From the NCBI GenBank assembly GCA_037956075.1, contig CP138327.1:1372296-1436295 (forward strand): 64,000 bases of DNA, given 5' to 3'. Below are positions 50,212-59,872 of the stretch, piece by piece (position 1 is the first letter of the stretch; each line of letters starts with the position of its first letter). This DNA comes from Catillopecten margaritatus gill symbiont. GTDB taxonomy: Bacteria > Pseudomonadota > Gammaproteobacteria > PS1 > Pseudothioglobaceae. The notes below the pieces were generated by a model, which was not told the origin of the DNA, searched no databases, and saw only the letters and a program-made list of their open reading frames with translations. The translations under genes were made by a program, and so were the position numbers.

Positions 50212-50565
50212 ATGGCTTTATATAGTTTTTTGCCCGTGTATAAGGTTAGTTATGATTTGCTGGTGGATTTGTTTGTGTTTACCAAAGAGTTTAACAAGGA
50301 ATACAAATATACGGTAGGCGAGAGTATTAAAAAAGAAACCATTGAAATGATTATTAATATTTATCGGGCTAATAGCAGAAAAGACAAAGTTAAGCATATT
50401 GTAAAAGCTAGAGAAAATATTGAAGTGATACGGGTTTTATTGAGATTGTTGCGTGATCTTAAACAGGTTAATATTAAAAAATTTGCTGGATTGAATGACA
50501 AATGTGAAAGCGTCTCAAAACAACTAACTGCCTGGCATAAAAGCTCACTTAATGCCACAAGATAG
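50212..50565 (+). CDS. avd: DGR accessory protein Avd, second copy
   Basis: 117 residues, identical to the product of 42994-43347, at the same distance (58 bp) from its TR. Both copies are intact while both RT genes are cut. Confidence 0.87.
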   Translation: MALYSFLPVYKVSYDLLVDLFVFTKEFNKEYKYTVGESIKKETIEMIINIYRANSRKDKVKHIVKARENIEVIRVLLRLLRDLKQVNIKKFAGLNDKCESVSKQLTAWHKSSLNATR

Positions 50566-50830
50566 AGAATTATTACTTGAAAAGCTGTTCGAGACTTATT
50601 ATTCAACACGAAAAAATAAGCGCAATACTCATTCTTGCGCTGAATACGAAGTCAATTATGAAGGCCATTTAATTGCTTTGTGTGATCGACTACTTGATAA
50701 AACTTACCAGCCTAAAAGATCCATTTGTTTTATCTCTTTCTATCCTGTACAAAGAGAGATTTTTGCTGCTAATTTTGAAGATAGAATTATCCATCATTTG
50801 ATTTTTAATGCTATTAACCCTATTTTATAA
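50552..50830 (+). pseudogene. DGR reverse transcriptase remnant, second copy
   Basis: Identical to 43334-43612 and broken at the same base, showing that truncation preceded the tandem duplication of the unit. No palm domain is present. Confidence 0.88.
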
Positions 50831-51138
50831 CACCCTAGAAGATGGCATTTATTTAAATAAATATAGACACAAAAGAGCTAAAAAGCATAGCTCAACATAA
50901 GGCGAATGTTTGACTACCGCTTCAGTAGAAAATGTTTCAAGTTGTAAATATATTGACACTCTTATGGCTTGCTCTATTCTTTATCTTCCTATTTTTTTCC
51001 ATAATCCTTGCTTATAAAGATTTTTATTAGGCTTTCTAGTCTAAAAGCAAAAAAAATAGTTAAATAGTTAAATAGTTACGGTAAAATACAACAACGATTA
51101 ACGATTAACGATTAACGATTAACGATTAACGATTAACG
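50831..51138 (+). promoter_or_regulatory. Adhesin 2 leader
   Basis: A copy of the adhesin 1 leader, with TTGACA at 50953, a TATTCT 16 bp further and TAAAAT at 51082. It is shorter because a small segment (TAATTTTAT) and four heptamers are missing. Confidence 0.6.
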
Positions 51139-51139
51139 A
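51098..51139 (+). repeat. Heptanucleotide tandem repeat, 6 copies, abutting adhesin 2 start
   Basis: Six perfect TTAACGA units preceded by a partial one (CAACGA); the last A begins the ATG. Confidence 0.97.
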
Positions 51140-54100
51140 TGAAAACACTATTAAAAAACGCCTGTTCAACTAATTATAATGCCACTAACCTAATTACCCA
51201 TGTTGCGTGGGTGGGTGGGGCACATTCTAGAGCGCTAAGCAGGCTTAAGCATTTTTTAGCTTTTGGCGCTTTGACTCTATCACTTAACGTTACCTCAGGT
51301 GGTGAGATTAACCAGTTTGACAAAGAAGCTTATCTTAACCTTGGACAACAGTACAGTGATAACAATACTCAAGTAGCTGTTAAAGAAGAAAACACAATTG
51401 ATACACTCCTTAAAGAGATTGGCTCTTCTGTTCGTAATGCCTTGGGCGGTACAGATTCTGACAATGCCAATCAGCTTGGTAAAAAAATTACTGATAATTT
51501 AAAAAATAAAGCCAACAACACAGTGATTAATAAAACCGAAGGCTTTATTAATCAAAAAGCCAATGAACTTGCTAATAGTATTGGCAACGGTAGAACTGAA
51601 ATCTCTGTGCATAAATTAGAGTCTAATAACCCAACATATAGTCTTAAAACCATTCAACCATTGACTGAGCTTAATACAGATTCAACAGAGCTAACTTTTA
51701 TCCAAGCTCAAATTAACTCTGGTGAAAACCATGGTGAGCGCCGTGACACTATTAATTTAGGCCTTGGACAGCGTTACCTACTTGAAGGTGGTCAGTCTAT
51801 TGCTGGTATTAATCTATTCACTGATTATGAAACCGAGTCTAAGCACAAGCGTGCATCGCTAGGTTTGGAATACCAAAGAGCTAACTTTAGTGCCAATATT
51901 AATAAATACTACCCATTGTCAGATAAGAAAGTTATTGGTGATTACACTGAAGAGCCACTAGCAGGACATGACATTAAACTAACGGGTCAAGTACCTTATC
52001 TATCTTGGGCAAAAATCAAAGGCACGCACTATTATTGGGATGCCAAAGTTGGCGACAATATTAAAGGTACTATTTTAGGTGTTGAAATAGAGCTTAATCC
52101 TTCTACTACGCTAGAAATAGGTACTGAAAACTCAAACACAGCTGAGCGTGCAAGCTATGCACGCCTAAGCGCACAACTGCCATTTAAAGATGGCGAAGCA
52201 TTAACTAATTTTAAAGTCTCTGATCAAGCTTTTGCTAACTCAAATATTGTTACCCTAACCGATCTTGACTTTGTTGAAAGATCTAACAAAATCCGTATTG
52301 AAAAACTCTTAAATGGTGTTAGCGTGGTTTTGGGTGAATACAACGCTCCTACAGTAGGCTCTACCTGTACACTTTACAATGCATCAAATGTTGCTATTGC
52401 CAATGGCTCTGGTGTAACAGGCGCTGATGGCAGTGTAACACTGTCAAATGTTGTTCTACATACTGGACTAATTTCTAGCTCTTGTAATGCCATTGGTACC
52501 TATATCGATGAAGCCACAGGTGTGACCACTACTAGCTCTCCAGTGCTCAGAGCGGCAAAAATTTATTCAGGCACAGGAGACTTAATTCTTCTAGCCTCAC
52601 CTCTATCAGAAATTGCTTATCAATTAGCTAATGCTGGTACTTTAGCTAATGATATAACCACTAAAAATACACAAATTGCAACAGCATTTGGTATAAGTGG
52701 CGTTGATTTTACCGCCACCATCCCAACGGATCTTAACACTATCACTGCCGCTAATGATGATGCGGGTAAATTTGGTACTGTGCTAGCAGCAGTCTCACAA
52801 ATGTCTGAGAATGCAGGACATGATGATACACAGTCAACTGCAAATAATGGTGGTGATAATATCCACGCCAATGAAACTATCCAAGAGCTTGTTGTTGATA
52901 TGGCTGATGGTGATATTGATGGTATTGCAGATGGACAAGGAAAAACTCTTAATCTTAATCAAGCTATAAACAATTTTAAAACAGGCTCTGGTGCTAACAA
53001 CCCAACATCAGATACTGGAAACACTAATGCAGGCAATGTAGATATTGTAACAACCACCCCTAGTGTTATTTTAAATAAAACCGCAGTAACTCTTGATGAA
53101 AACGGTGTAACAACTTACACAGTAGTCCTTAACACGCAACCAACTGGTAGTGTTACGATCACCCCAGTGAGTGCTGATACCGGTGCTGCCTCCGTATCAG
53201 GTGTAATGACCTTTACCACAGCTAACTGGAGCACAGCGCAAACAGTTACAGTCACTGGTGTAGCTGATGTTAATGCAACTGATGAGACTGTAACCATTAG
53301 TCATACTATTACAGGTGCTGATTATGCTAGTGTGACTTCTGCTGATATGATTGCTACCGTAGTGGATTTTAGCATCAGTGCCCAAACTCGCTCTATTGCT
53401 GAGAACTCTGCCAATGCAACTAATGTGGGTGCAGTTCTTGTAACCACAGGTAGTCCAACTGGCTTTAGCATTACCAGCGGTAACACTAACACCGCCTTTG
53501 CGATTAGCAACAGTGGTCAAATCACCGTGGCCGATGTCAACCAGCTTGATTTTGAAACCACGACTAGCTACACGCTAGCAGTGCAGATCACCAAAGCTGA
53601 CACCACGTCACAAAGTGCTAATATTACGGTTAATGTCACTAACGTTAATGAGGGTAGTGCTTCGATCAGTGCCCAAACTCGTTCTATTGCTGAGAACTCT
53701 GCCAATGCAACTAATGTGGGTGCAGTTCTTGTAACCACAGGTAGTCCAACTGGCTTTAGCATTACCAGCGGTAACACTAACACCGCCTTTGCGATTAGCA
53801 ACAGTGGTCAAATCACCGTGGCCGATGCCAACCAGCTTGATTTTGAAACCACGACTAGCTACACGCTAGCAGTGCAGATCACCAAAGCTGACACCACGTC
53901 ACAAAGTGCTAATATTACGGTTAATGTCACTAACGTTAATGAGGGTAGTGCTGTTTCGATCAGTGCCCAAACTCGTTCTATTGCTGAGAACTCTGCCAAT
54001 ACAACTAATGTGGGTGCAGTTCTTGTAACCACAGGTAGTCCAACTGGCTTTAGCATTACCAGCGGTAACACTAACACCGCCTTTGCGATTAGCAACAGTG

Positions 54101-57100
54101 GTCAAATCACCGTGGCCGATGTCAACCAGCTTGATTTTGAAACCACGACTAGCTACACGCTAGCAGTGCAGATCACCAAAGCTGACACCACGTCACAAAG
54201 TGCTAATATTACGGTTAATGTCACTAACGTTAATGAGGGTAGTGCTTCGATCAGTGCCCAAACTCGTTCTATTGCTGAGAACTCTGCCAATGCAACTAAT
54301 GTGGGTGCAGTTCTTGTAACCACAGGTAGTCCAACTGGCTTTAGCATTACCAGCGGTAACACTAACACCGCCTTTGCGATTAGCAACAGTGGTCAAATCA
54401 CCGTGGCCGATGCCAACCAGCTTGATTTTGAAACCACGACTAGCTACACGCTAGCAGTGCAGATCACCAAAGCTGACACCACGTCACAAAGTGCTAATAT
54501 TACGGTTAATGTCACTAACGTTAATGAGGGTAGTGCTGTTTCGATCAGTGCCCAAACTCGTTCTATTGCTGAGAACTCTGCCAATACAACTAATGTGGGT
54601 GCAGTTCTTGTAACCACAGGTAGTCCAACTGGCTTTAGCATTACCAGCGGTAACACTAACACCGCCTTTGCGATTAGCAACAGTGGTCAAATCACCGTGG
54701 CCGATGCCAACCAGCTTGATTTTGAAACCACGACTAGCTACACGCTAGCAGTGCAGATCACCAAAGCTGACACCACGTCACAAAGTGCTAATATTACGGT
54801 TAATGTCACTAACGTTAATGAGGGTAGTGCTGTTTCGATCAGTGCCCAAACTCGTTCTATTGCTGAGAACTCTGCCAATACAACTAATGTGGGTGCAGTT
54901 CTTGTAACCACAGGTAGTCCAACTGGCTTTAGCATTACCAGCGGTAACACTAACACCGCCTTTGCGATTAGCAACAGTGGTCAAATCACCGTGGCCGATG
55001 TCAACCAGCTTGATTTTGAAACCACGACTAGCTACACGCTAGCAGTGCAGATCACCAAAGCTGACACCACGTCACAAAGTGCTAATATTACGGTTAATGT
55101 CACTAACGTTAATGAGGGTAGTGCTGTTTCGATCAGTGCCCAAACTCGTTCTATTGCTGAGAACTCTGCCAATGCAACTAATGTGGGTGCAGTTCTTGTA
55201 ACCACAGGTAGTCCAACTGGCTTTAGCATTACCAGCGGTAACACTAACACCGCCTTTGCGATTAGCAACAGTGGTCAAATCACCGTGGCCGATGCCAACC
55301 AGCTTGATTTTGAAACCACGACTAGCTACACGCTAGCAGTGCAGATCACCAAAGCTGACACCACGTCACAAAGTGCTAATATTACGGTTAATGTCACTAA
55401 CGTTAATGAGGGTAGTGCTGTTTCGATCAGTGCCCAAACTCGTTCTATTGCTGAGAACTCTGCCAATACAACTAATGTGGGTGCAGTTCTTGTAACCACA
55501 GGTAGTCCAACTGGCTTTAGCATTACCAGCGGTAACACTAACACCGCCTTTGCGATTAGCAACAGTGGTCAAATCACCGTGGCCGATGCCAACCAGCTTG
55601 ATTTTGAAACCACGACTAGCTACACGCTAGCAGTGCAGATCACCAAAGCTGACACCACGTCACAAAGTGCTAATATTACGGTTAATGTCACTAACGTTAA
55701 TGAGGGTAGTGCTGTTTCGATCAGTGCCCAAACTCGTTCTATTGCTGAGAACTCTGCCAATACAACTAATGTGGGTGCAGTTCTTGTAACCACAGGTAGT
55801 CCAACTGGCTTTAGCATTACCAGCGGTAACACTAACACCGCCTTTGCGATTAGCAACAGTGGTCAAATCACCGTGGCCGATGCCAACCAGCTTGATTTTG
55901 AAACCACGACTAGCTACACGCTAGCAGTGCAGATCACCAAAGCTGACACCACGTCACAAAGTGCTAATATTACGGTTAATGTCACTAACGTTAATGAGGG
56001 TAGTGCTGTTTCGATCAGTGCCCAAACTCGTTCTATTGCTGAGAACTCTGCCAATACAACTAATGTGGGTGCAGTTCTTGTAACCACAGGTAGTCCAACT
56101 GGCTTTAGCATTACCAGCGGTAACACTAACACCGCCTTTGCGATTAGCAACAGTGGTCAAATCACCGTGGCCGATGTCAACCAGCTTGATTTTGAAACCA
56201 CGACTAGCTACACGCTAGCAGTGCAGATCACCAAAGCTGACACCACGTCACAAAGTGCTAATATTACGGTTAATGTCACTAACGTTAATGAGGGTAGTGC
56301 TGTTTCGATCAGTGCCCAAACTCGTTCTATTGCTGAGAACTCTGCCAATACAACTAATGTGGGTGCAGTTCTTGTAACCACAGGTAGTCCAACTGGCTTT
56401 AGCATTACCAGCGGTAACACTAACACCGCCTTTGCGATTAGCAACAGTGGTCAAATCACCGTGGCCGATGCCAACCAGCTTGATTTTGAAACCACGACTA
56501 GCTACACGCTAGCAGTGCAGATCACCAAAGCTGACACCACGTCACAAAGTGCTAATATTACGGTTAATGTCACTAACGTTAATGAGGGTAGTGCTGTTTC
56601 GATCAGTGCCCAAACTCGTTCTATTGCTGAGAACTCTGCCAATACAACTAATGTGGGTGCAGTTCTTGTAACCACAGGTAGTCCAACTGGCTTTAGCATT
56701 ACCAGCGGTAACACTAACACCGCCTTTGCGATTAGCAACAGTGGTCAAATCACCGTGGCCGATGCCAACCAGCTTGATTTTGAAACCACGACTAGCTACA
56801 CGCTAGCAGTGCAGATCACCAAAGCTGACACCACGTCACAAAGTGCTAATATTACGGTTAATGTCACAGATGTTGTAGAACTAGCCAGCATAACCATCGG
56901 CACTCAAACTTGGAGTGCATCTAATGTTTCATTAGTGCCTACTACAAATAATGTTCTAGGTACGGATTATTGGAATGCTTATGTGGGTACTAATGGTTAT
57001 GGAGATACAAGCGATGAAGACGGTTATTACTACACTTGGGATGCAGCGATGAACGTTTGTCCTAGTGGCTGGAGTTTGCCATCTGATGCTGATTGGAAAG

Positions 57101-57396
57101 TCTTAGAAGGTCAATTAGGTATGAGTGTTGCTAATCAAGAAGCAACGGGTTGGCGTGGTACTGATGAAGGAACAAAACTAAAAGTAGGTGGTTCTAGTGG
57201 CTTCGAGGCTAAGTTAGCGGGCGGCCGCGGTATCAATGGTAGTTTCTACTATCGTGGCGACAACACGTACTTGTGGAGTAGTACTGAGTCAGGTAGTAAT
57301 GCCTACAGACGCAACCTGAGCCCCAGTAACGCCTCGGTGCTCCGCGATACCCTCAATAAGGCGTTCGGGTTTAGTGTTCGCTGTCTAAAGGATTAA
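51139..57396 (+). CDS. Adhesin 2: intact inverse autotransporter, DGR target
   Basis: 2085 residues. Residues 1-55: long basic N terminus and signal (HFLAFGALTLSLNVTSG). About 150-365: intimin/invasin-type inverse-autotransporter barrel (RRDTINLGLGQRYLLEGG, AGINLFTDYE, RASLGLEYQRANFSANINKY). About 376-640: Ig-like and linker domains with a Cys pair. About 645-743: Calx-beta-like domain (VTLDENGVTTYTVVLNTQP). 744-1909: twelve cadherin-like repeats. 1914-2085: FISUMP domain (IGTQTWSASNV, CPSGWSLPSDADWKVLEGQL, GFSVRCLKD), a C-type-lectin-like fold, whose last 60 residues are VR2. The barrel should anchor in the outer membrane with the repeats as stalk and the variable lectin-like tip outermost. 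The ATG is the end of a heptamer array and has no Shine-Dalgarno. Confidence 0.9.
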   Translation: MKTLLKNACSTNYNATNLITHVAWVGGAHSRALSRLKHFLAFGALTLSLNVTSGGEINQFDKEAYLNLGQQYSDNNTQVAVKEENTIDTLLKEIGSSVRNALGGTDSDNANQLGKKITDNLKNKANNTVINKTEGFINQKANELANSIGNGRTEISVHKLESNNPTYSLKTIQPLTELNTDSTELTFIQAQINSGENHGERRDTINLGLGQRYLLEGGQSIAGINLFTDYETESKHKRASLGLEYQRANFSANINKYYPLSDKKVIGDYTEEPLAGHDIKLTGQVPYLSWAKIKGTHYYWDAKVGDNIKGTILGVEIELNPSTTLEIGTENSNTAERASYARLSAQLPFKDGEALTNFKVSDQAFANSNIVTLTDLDFVERSNKIRIEKLLNGVSVVLGEYNAPTVGSTCTLYNASNVAIANGSGVTGADGSVTLSNVVLHTGLISSSCNAIGTYIDEATGVTTTSSPVLRAAKIYSGTGDLILLASPLSEIAYQLANAGTLANDITTKNTQIATAFGISGVDFTATIPTDLNTITAANDDAGKFGTVLAAVSQMSENAGHDDTQSTANNGGDNIHANETIQELVVDMADGDIDGIADGQGKTLNLNQAINNFKTGSGANNPTSDTGNTNAGNVDIVTTTPSVILNKTAVTLDENGVTTYTVVLNTQPTGSVTITPVSADTGAASVSGVMTFTTANWSTAQTVTVTGVADVNATDETVTISHTITGADYASVTSADMIATVVDFSISAQTRSIAENSANATNVGAVLVTTGSPTGFSITSGNTNTAFAISNSGQITVADVNQLDFETTTSYTLAVQITKADTTSQSANITVNVTNVNEGSASISAQTRSIAENSANATNVGAVLVTTGSPTGFSITSGNTNTAFAISNSGQITVADANQLDFETTTSYTLAVQITKADTTSQSANITVNVTNVNEGSAVSISAQTRSIAENSANTTNVGAVLVTTGSPTGFSITSGNTNTAFAISNSGQITVADVNQLDFETTTSYTLAVQITKADTTSQSANITVNVTNVNEGSASISAQTRSIAENSANATNVGAVLVTTGSPTGFSITSGNTNTAFAISNSGQITVADANQLDFETTTSYTLAVQITKADTTSQSANITVNVTNVNEGSAVSISAQTRSIAENSANTTNVGAVLVTTGSPTGFSITSGNTNTAFAISNSGQITVADANQLDFETTTSYTLAVQITKADTTSQSANITVNVTNVNEGSAVSISAQTRSIAENSANTTNVGAVLVTTGSPTGFSITSGNTNTAFAISNSGQITVADVNQLDFETTTSYTLAVQITKADTTSQSANITVNVTNVNEGSAVSISAQTRSIAENSANATNVGAVLVTTGSPTGFSITSGNTNTAFAISNSGQITVADANQLDFETTTSYTLAVQITKADTTSQSANITVNVTNVNEGSAVSISAQTRSIAENSANTTNVGAVLVTTGSPTGFSITSGNTNTAFAISNSGQITVADANQLDFETTTSYTLAVQITKADTTSQSANITVNVTNVNEGSAVSISAQTRSIAENSANTTNVGAVLVTTGSPTGFSITSGNTNTAFAISNSGQITVADANQLDFETTTSYTLAVQITKADTTSQSANITVNVTNVNEGSAVSISAQTRSIAENSANTTNVGAVLVTTGSPTGFSITSGNTNTAFAISNSGQITVADVNQLDFETTTSYTLAVQITKADTTSQSANITVNVTNVNEGSAVSISAQTRSIAENSANTTNVGAVLVTTGSPTGFSITSGNTNTAFAISNSGQITVADANQLDFETTTSYTLAVQITKADTTSQSANITVNVTNVNEGSAVSISAQTRSIAENSANTTNVGAVLVTTGSPTGFSITSGNTNTAFAISNSGQITVADANQLDFETTTSYTLAVQITKADTTSQSANITVNVTDVVELASITIGTQTWSASNVSLVPTTNNVLGTDYWNAYVGTNGYGDTSDEDGYYYTWDAAMNVCPSGWSLPSDADWKVLEGQLGMSVANQEATGWRGTDEGTKLKVGGSSGFEAKLAGGRGINGSFYYRGDNTYLWSSTESGSNAYRRNLSPSNASVLRDTLNKAFGFSVRCLKD
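53371..56866 (+). repeat. Twelve near-identical 291/294-bp cadherin-like repeats (adhesin 2)
   Basis: Same unit as in adhesin 1 with the same three variable places, but in a different order: linkers after units 1 and 3 lack the extra codon, and Thr (SANTTN) is common, whereas adhesin 1 has it in one unit only. The mosaic order indicates exchange, gain and loss of whole units. Confidence 0.93.
57205..57387 (+). other. DGR variable repeat VR2 (adhesin 2 tip)
   Basis: 183 bp aligned gap-free to TR with 17 differences: 16 at TR adenines and one C to T (ACC to ATC). It encodes GRGINGSFYYRGDN...RRNLSPSNASVLRDTLNKAF. It differs from VR1 at 24 positions, while the flanking 200 bp differ at only a few. 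Confidence 0.93.
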
Positions 57397-57417
57397 TTCG
57401 ACACTTTGGCACTTCGA

Positions 57418-57533
57418 CCAGCGAAGCTGGCATAAGTTGCACTAAAAGTGCAACTAAACACAGCCGAATGGCTGGGTATTTATACCCCCTTGCGGGGTAT
57501 TCATCACCCAAGCTTGCTTGGGTGGTTTTTTAT
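57418..57533 (+). other. Five-hairpin array after VR2 with terminator
   Basis: An identical copy of the array after VR1 (49422-49537), ending in the same stem plus T6 terminator. Confidence 0.8.
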
Positions 57534-57935
57534 TACATAACAAGGAGTTAAGACATTTAAGGAAGGGCATTTAACATTACAGCATTGAGAATAAATGAGT
57601 TAATCAGCCCGGCGTTGTTTAGTTTAAGGATTAAACAAGTGAGGTTTATAAATCCAAACATTCTCTCATTTGTTAATGGCACTAATGGTTAAGACTAGCA
57701 GTATCATTAAAAAAATGAGGATAAAAGAATCTTACATTTGGTGATGAGTAGGTGAAACTTTACAAATTATATTTACTGTAGAGGCAAAACCCCCCGAACT
57801 TAACAAGTTAATAATTTTTGTTGGGTTTTGGGTTTGATAGCCACTTGTTGACGTGAGGAATTGCCTCAGGTTACGAATGTAAGGCAGGTTTTAATTTACA
57901 ATAAAGATAGCAAAAAAAAAGCTAAAGTAGTTGTA
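57534..57935. other. Non-coding linker after adhesin 2, cut by IS copy 2
   Basis: Copy of 49538-49939 up to GTAGTTGTA, where IS30-type copy 2 begins. No gene seen. Confidence 0.65.
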
Positions 57936-59092
57936 TGGTGGATTCGACTCATAAGTGCACAACTCCCAATTGACGAGCATCAACACCCGTCATCTCAAAA
58001 AACACCTGGTAAGGTGTTTTAAATCCTAGACATTTTCTCGGTCTAGAATTTAATTTATTCACTGCTATTTTAACTTCATTGTAAGCAATATTTACCAAAG
58101 ATATTGTCTTTGGGAAGTATTGCCGTAATAAGCCGTTAGCGTTTTCGTTTTGTCCACGTTCCCAGCTATGGTAAGGCTTAGCAAAGTAACTCTTACAATG
58201 GATTGTTTTATTAATTTTCTCATGTCCTGCGAACTCCTTGCCATTGTCATAGGTAATTGAATGTACAAAACCCTTAATAGGCTGAAGCAAGGTATTGATG
58301 GCAACACTAACACCGTCTTTGTGTTTGCTATTAAGCGGATACGCCAGTCTAAGCTTTGATATGCGCTCATCCAGCGTTACGATGGCACCTTTGTGGGCTT
58401 TACCAATAATAGTGTCCGCCTCCCAATGTCCAAATACTGTGCGATTATTAACTGCCTCAGGGCGCTGGTCAATATCAATACGATTGGGAATGCCTGTGCG
58501 ATTATGCGCGTAACCATAACGCTTTCTATAAGGCTTACCCTGATGTCTGAGGTGTTGATATAACAAGCCACCATCTGCTTTATCTTTGAGCAAATAACGA
58601 TAGATGCTCTCATGGTGAAGTTGAATGACATTGTTGGCATTAAGCCAACCACAGACTTGTTCAGGCGACCAATCAAGTTTTAGACAATTGTCAATCAAGC
58701 GTTTACACTCAATGGTTAATTTAACAAACTTATCTTTGGCTTGATGTCTTTGCTGCGCAAAGCCATTAGCCTGATTGTATCGATAGCCTCGCTTGCCCGT
58801 GTTACGGGCAATCTCTCTAATAATGGTAGAGTGGCTGCGATTAAGGTTTTGTGCGATTTTATTCTTAGACATGCCTTGTTTAATTCCAATCGCGATATAA
58901 TGCCTCTCTTCAGAGGTTAGTTGCTTGTACATAGTGTTCAGCTCCGTTTAAGCAAATCAATCATTATAGATTGACCGACCTCTGATTTTATTCAAAGGCT
59001 TGGTGTATTTTGCTTTTGGCTTGACCTAAAGGCCAAGCAAAATACACTAATGCTAATTAAACTTAGTTGTGCACTTATGATGCGAATTTACA
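57936..59092 (-). mobile_element. IS30-family insertion sequence, copy 2
   Basis: 1157 bp with the same ends as copy 1 (inverted repeats 57942-57964 and 59065-59087). The left flank is the DGR linker, the right flank is the 3' part of an unrelated minus-strand gene, so the flanks do not match each other. Only a handful of base differences from copy 1 are seen. Confidence 0.9.
57949..58932 (-). CDS. IS30-family transposase, copy 2
   Basis: 327 residues, differing from copy 1 at one visible residue (EERHYIA instead of EERYYIA) plus a silent change or two. The DDE motifs (GHWEADTIIG, TYDNGKEFAGH, RGQNENANG) are intact. Confidence 0.93.
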   Translation of the reverse strand: MYKQLTSEERHYIAIGIKQGMSKNKIAQNLNRSHSTIIREIARNTGKRGYRYNQANGFAQQRHQAKDKFVKLTIECKRLIDNCLKLDWSPEQVCGWLNANNVIQLHHESIYRYLLKDKADGGLLYQHLRHQGKPYRKRYGYAHNRTGIPNRIDIDQRPEAVNNRTVFGHWEADTIIGKAHKGAIVTLDERISKLRLAYPLNSKHKDGVSVAINTLLQPIKGFVHSITYDNGKEFAGHEKINKTIHCKSYFAKPYHSWERGQNENANGLLRQYFPKTISLVNIAYNEVKIAVNKLNSRPRKCLGFKTPYQVFFEMTGVDARQLGVVHL

Positions 59093-59259
59093 ACATTAAT
59101 AATTTCAAAGATAGCTATCACCTCACCATTTTCATCTAATATGGTGTACCAACTGTAATCTTCAAGCTCGCTATTAAACTCTAATTTTTCTTCTTCATTT
59201 AGGAATTTTTTCCAATCTTCTAAATGATTTTCCGTTGTTTTTTCGTGGGTATATTCCAT
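59093..59259 (-). pseudogene. Small hypothetical gene truncated by IS copy 2
   Basis: Starts ATG at 59259 with AAGGA upstream; ~55 residues (HLEDWKKFLNEEEKLEFNSE, YTILDENGEVIAIFEIIN) are native, after which the frame enters the IS end. The native C terminus is lost. Acidic, no family recognised. It follows the gene at 59270 by 10 bp, in the same direction. Confidence 0.65.
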
Positions 59260-59269
59260 AATTTAATCC

Positions 59270-59872
59270 TTAATTGCCATTTTCTGGTTTGTGTGATGAT
59301 ACAGCATCTGCAATAGGGTGACTCTCACCTTTTGAACTTAGAAAATCACTAGAGTCTTTGCTAATTGCTGTTAACAAGTTCTCCATAAGCTGCTTTGATA
59401 GTTCTTCAGGCTCTTTTAAGTCTTTAATGGTTTCTCGATATCCAGTGTAAGATTCAGCTATAACTTGTTTGTGTTTGTAAGATTCTTCTAATTTTTTAGC
59501 TTCAGCTCTTCGGTGTCCAGCAAATACAAGAAACCACACACAGATCATTGTGAATGGGGTGTGTGGGATAAACTGTGCAAATAGCACTTCTAATTTTAAA
59601 TTATTCATATCAATATGAATTGGATTTTCGTAGAAATAATAAAGGCCGGCACTGAATATTGTTATAGTGATAGCTTCCCATAATATTCTGGTTATCACAA
59701 AATTTTTAGCTTTTTTTCTAAAACTATTTGCAATTGCAACGGTTGTAGCATTCGGCATAAGTTTATTAATTTCACCTAATAATGCATCGTGCTGCTCTTG
59801 CTGTTTATTGAGCTTATTTGTAATTTCAGCTATACTTCCATTGTCATTTTCGTTATCTTCATTGCCAAACAA
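59270..59872 (-). CDS. Coiled-coil membrane protein, C-terminal part of a frameshifted gene
   Basis: 200 codons from a TTG. Begins acidic (GNEDNENDNGS), then a coiled coil (ITNKLNKQQEQHDALLGEI), two membrane helices (ITRILWEAITITIFSAGLYY and FTMICVWFLVFAG) and a charged C-terminal coil. There is no good start; the frame is open upstream as KNELFGNEDNEN and would continue the 59830 gene after a one-base shift at an A7 run. Probably one ~300-residue protein originally. Function unknown. Confidence 0.6.
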   Translation of the reverse strand: MFGNEDNENDNGSIAEITNKLNKQQEQHDALLGEINKLMPNATTVAIANSFRKKAKNFVITRILWEAITITIFSAGLYYFYENPIHIDMNNLKLEVLFAQFIPHTPFTMICVWFLVFAGHRRAEAKKLEESYKHKQVIAESYTGYRETIKDLKEPEELSKQLMENLLTAISKDSSDFLSSKGESHPIADAVSSHKPENGN

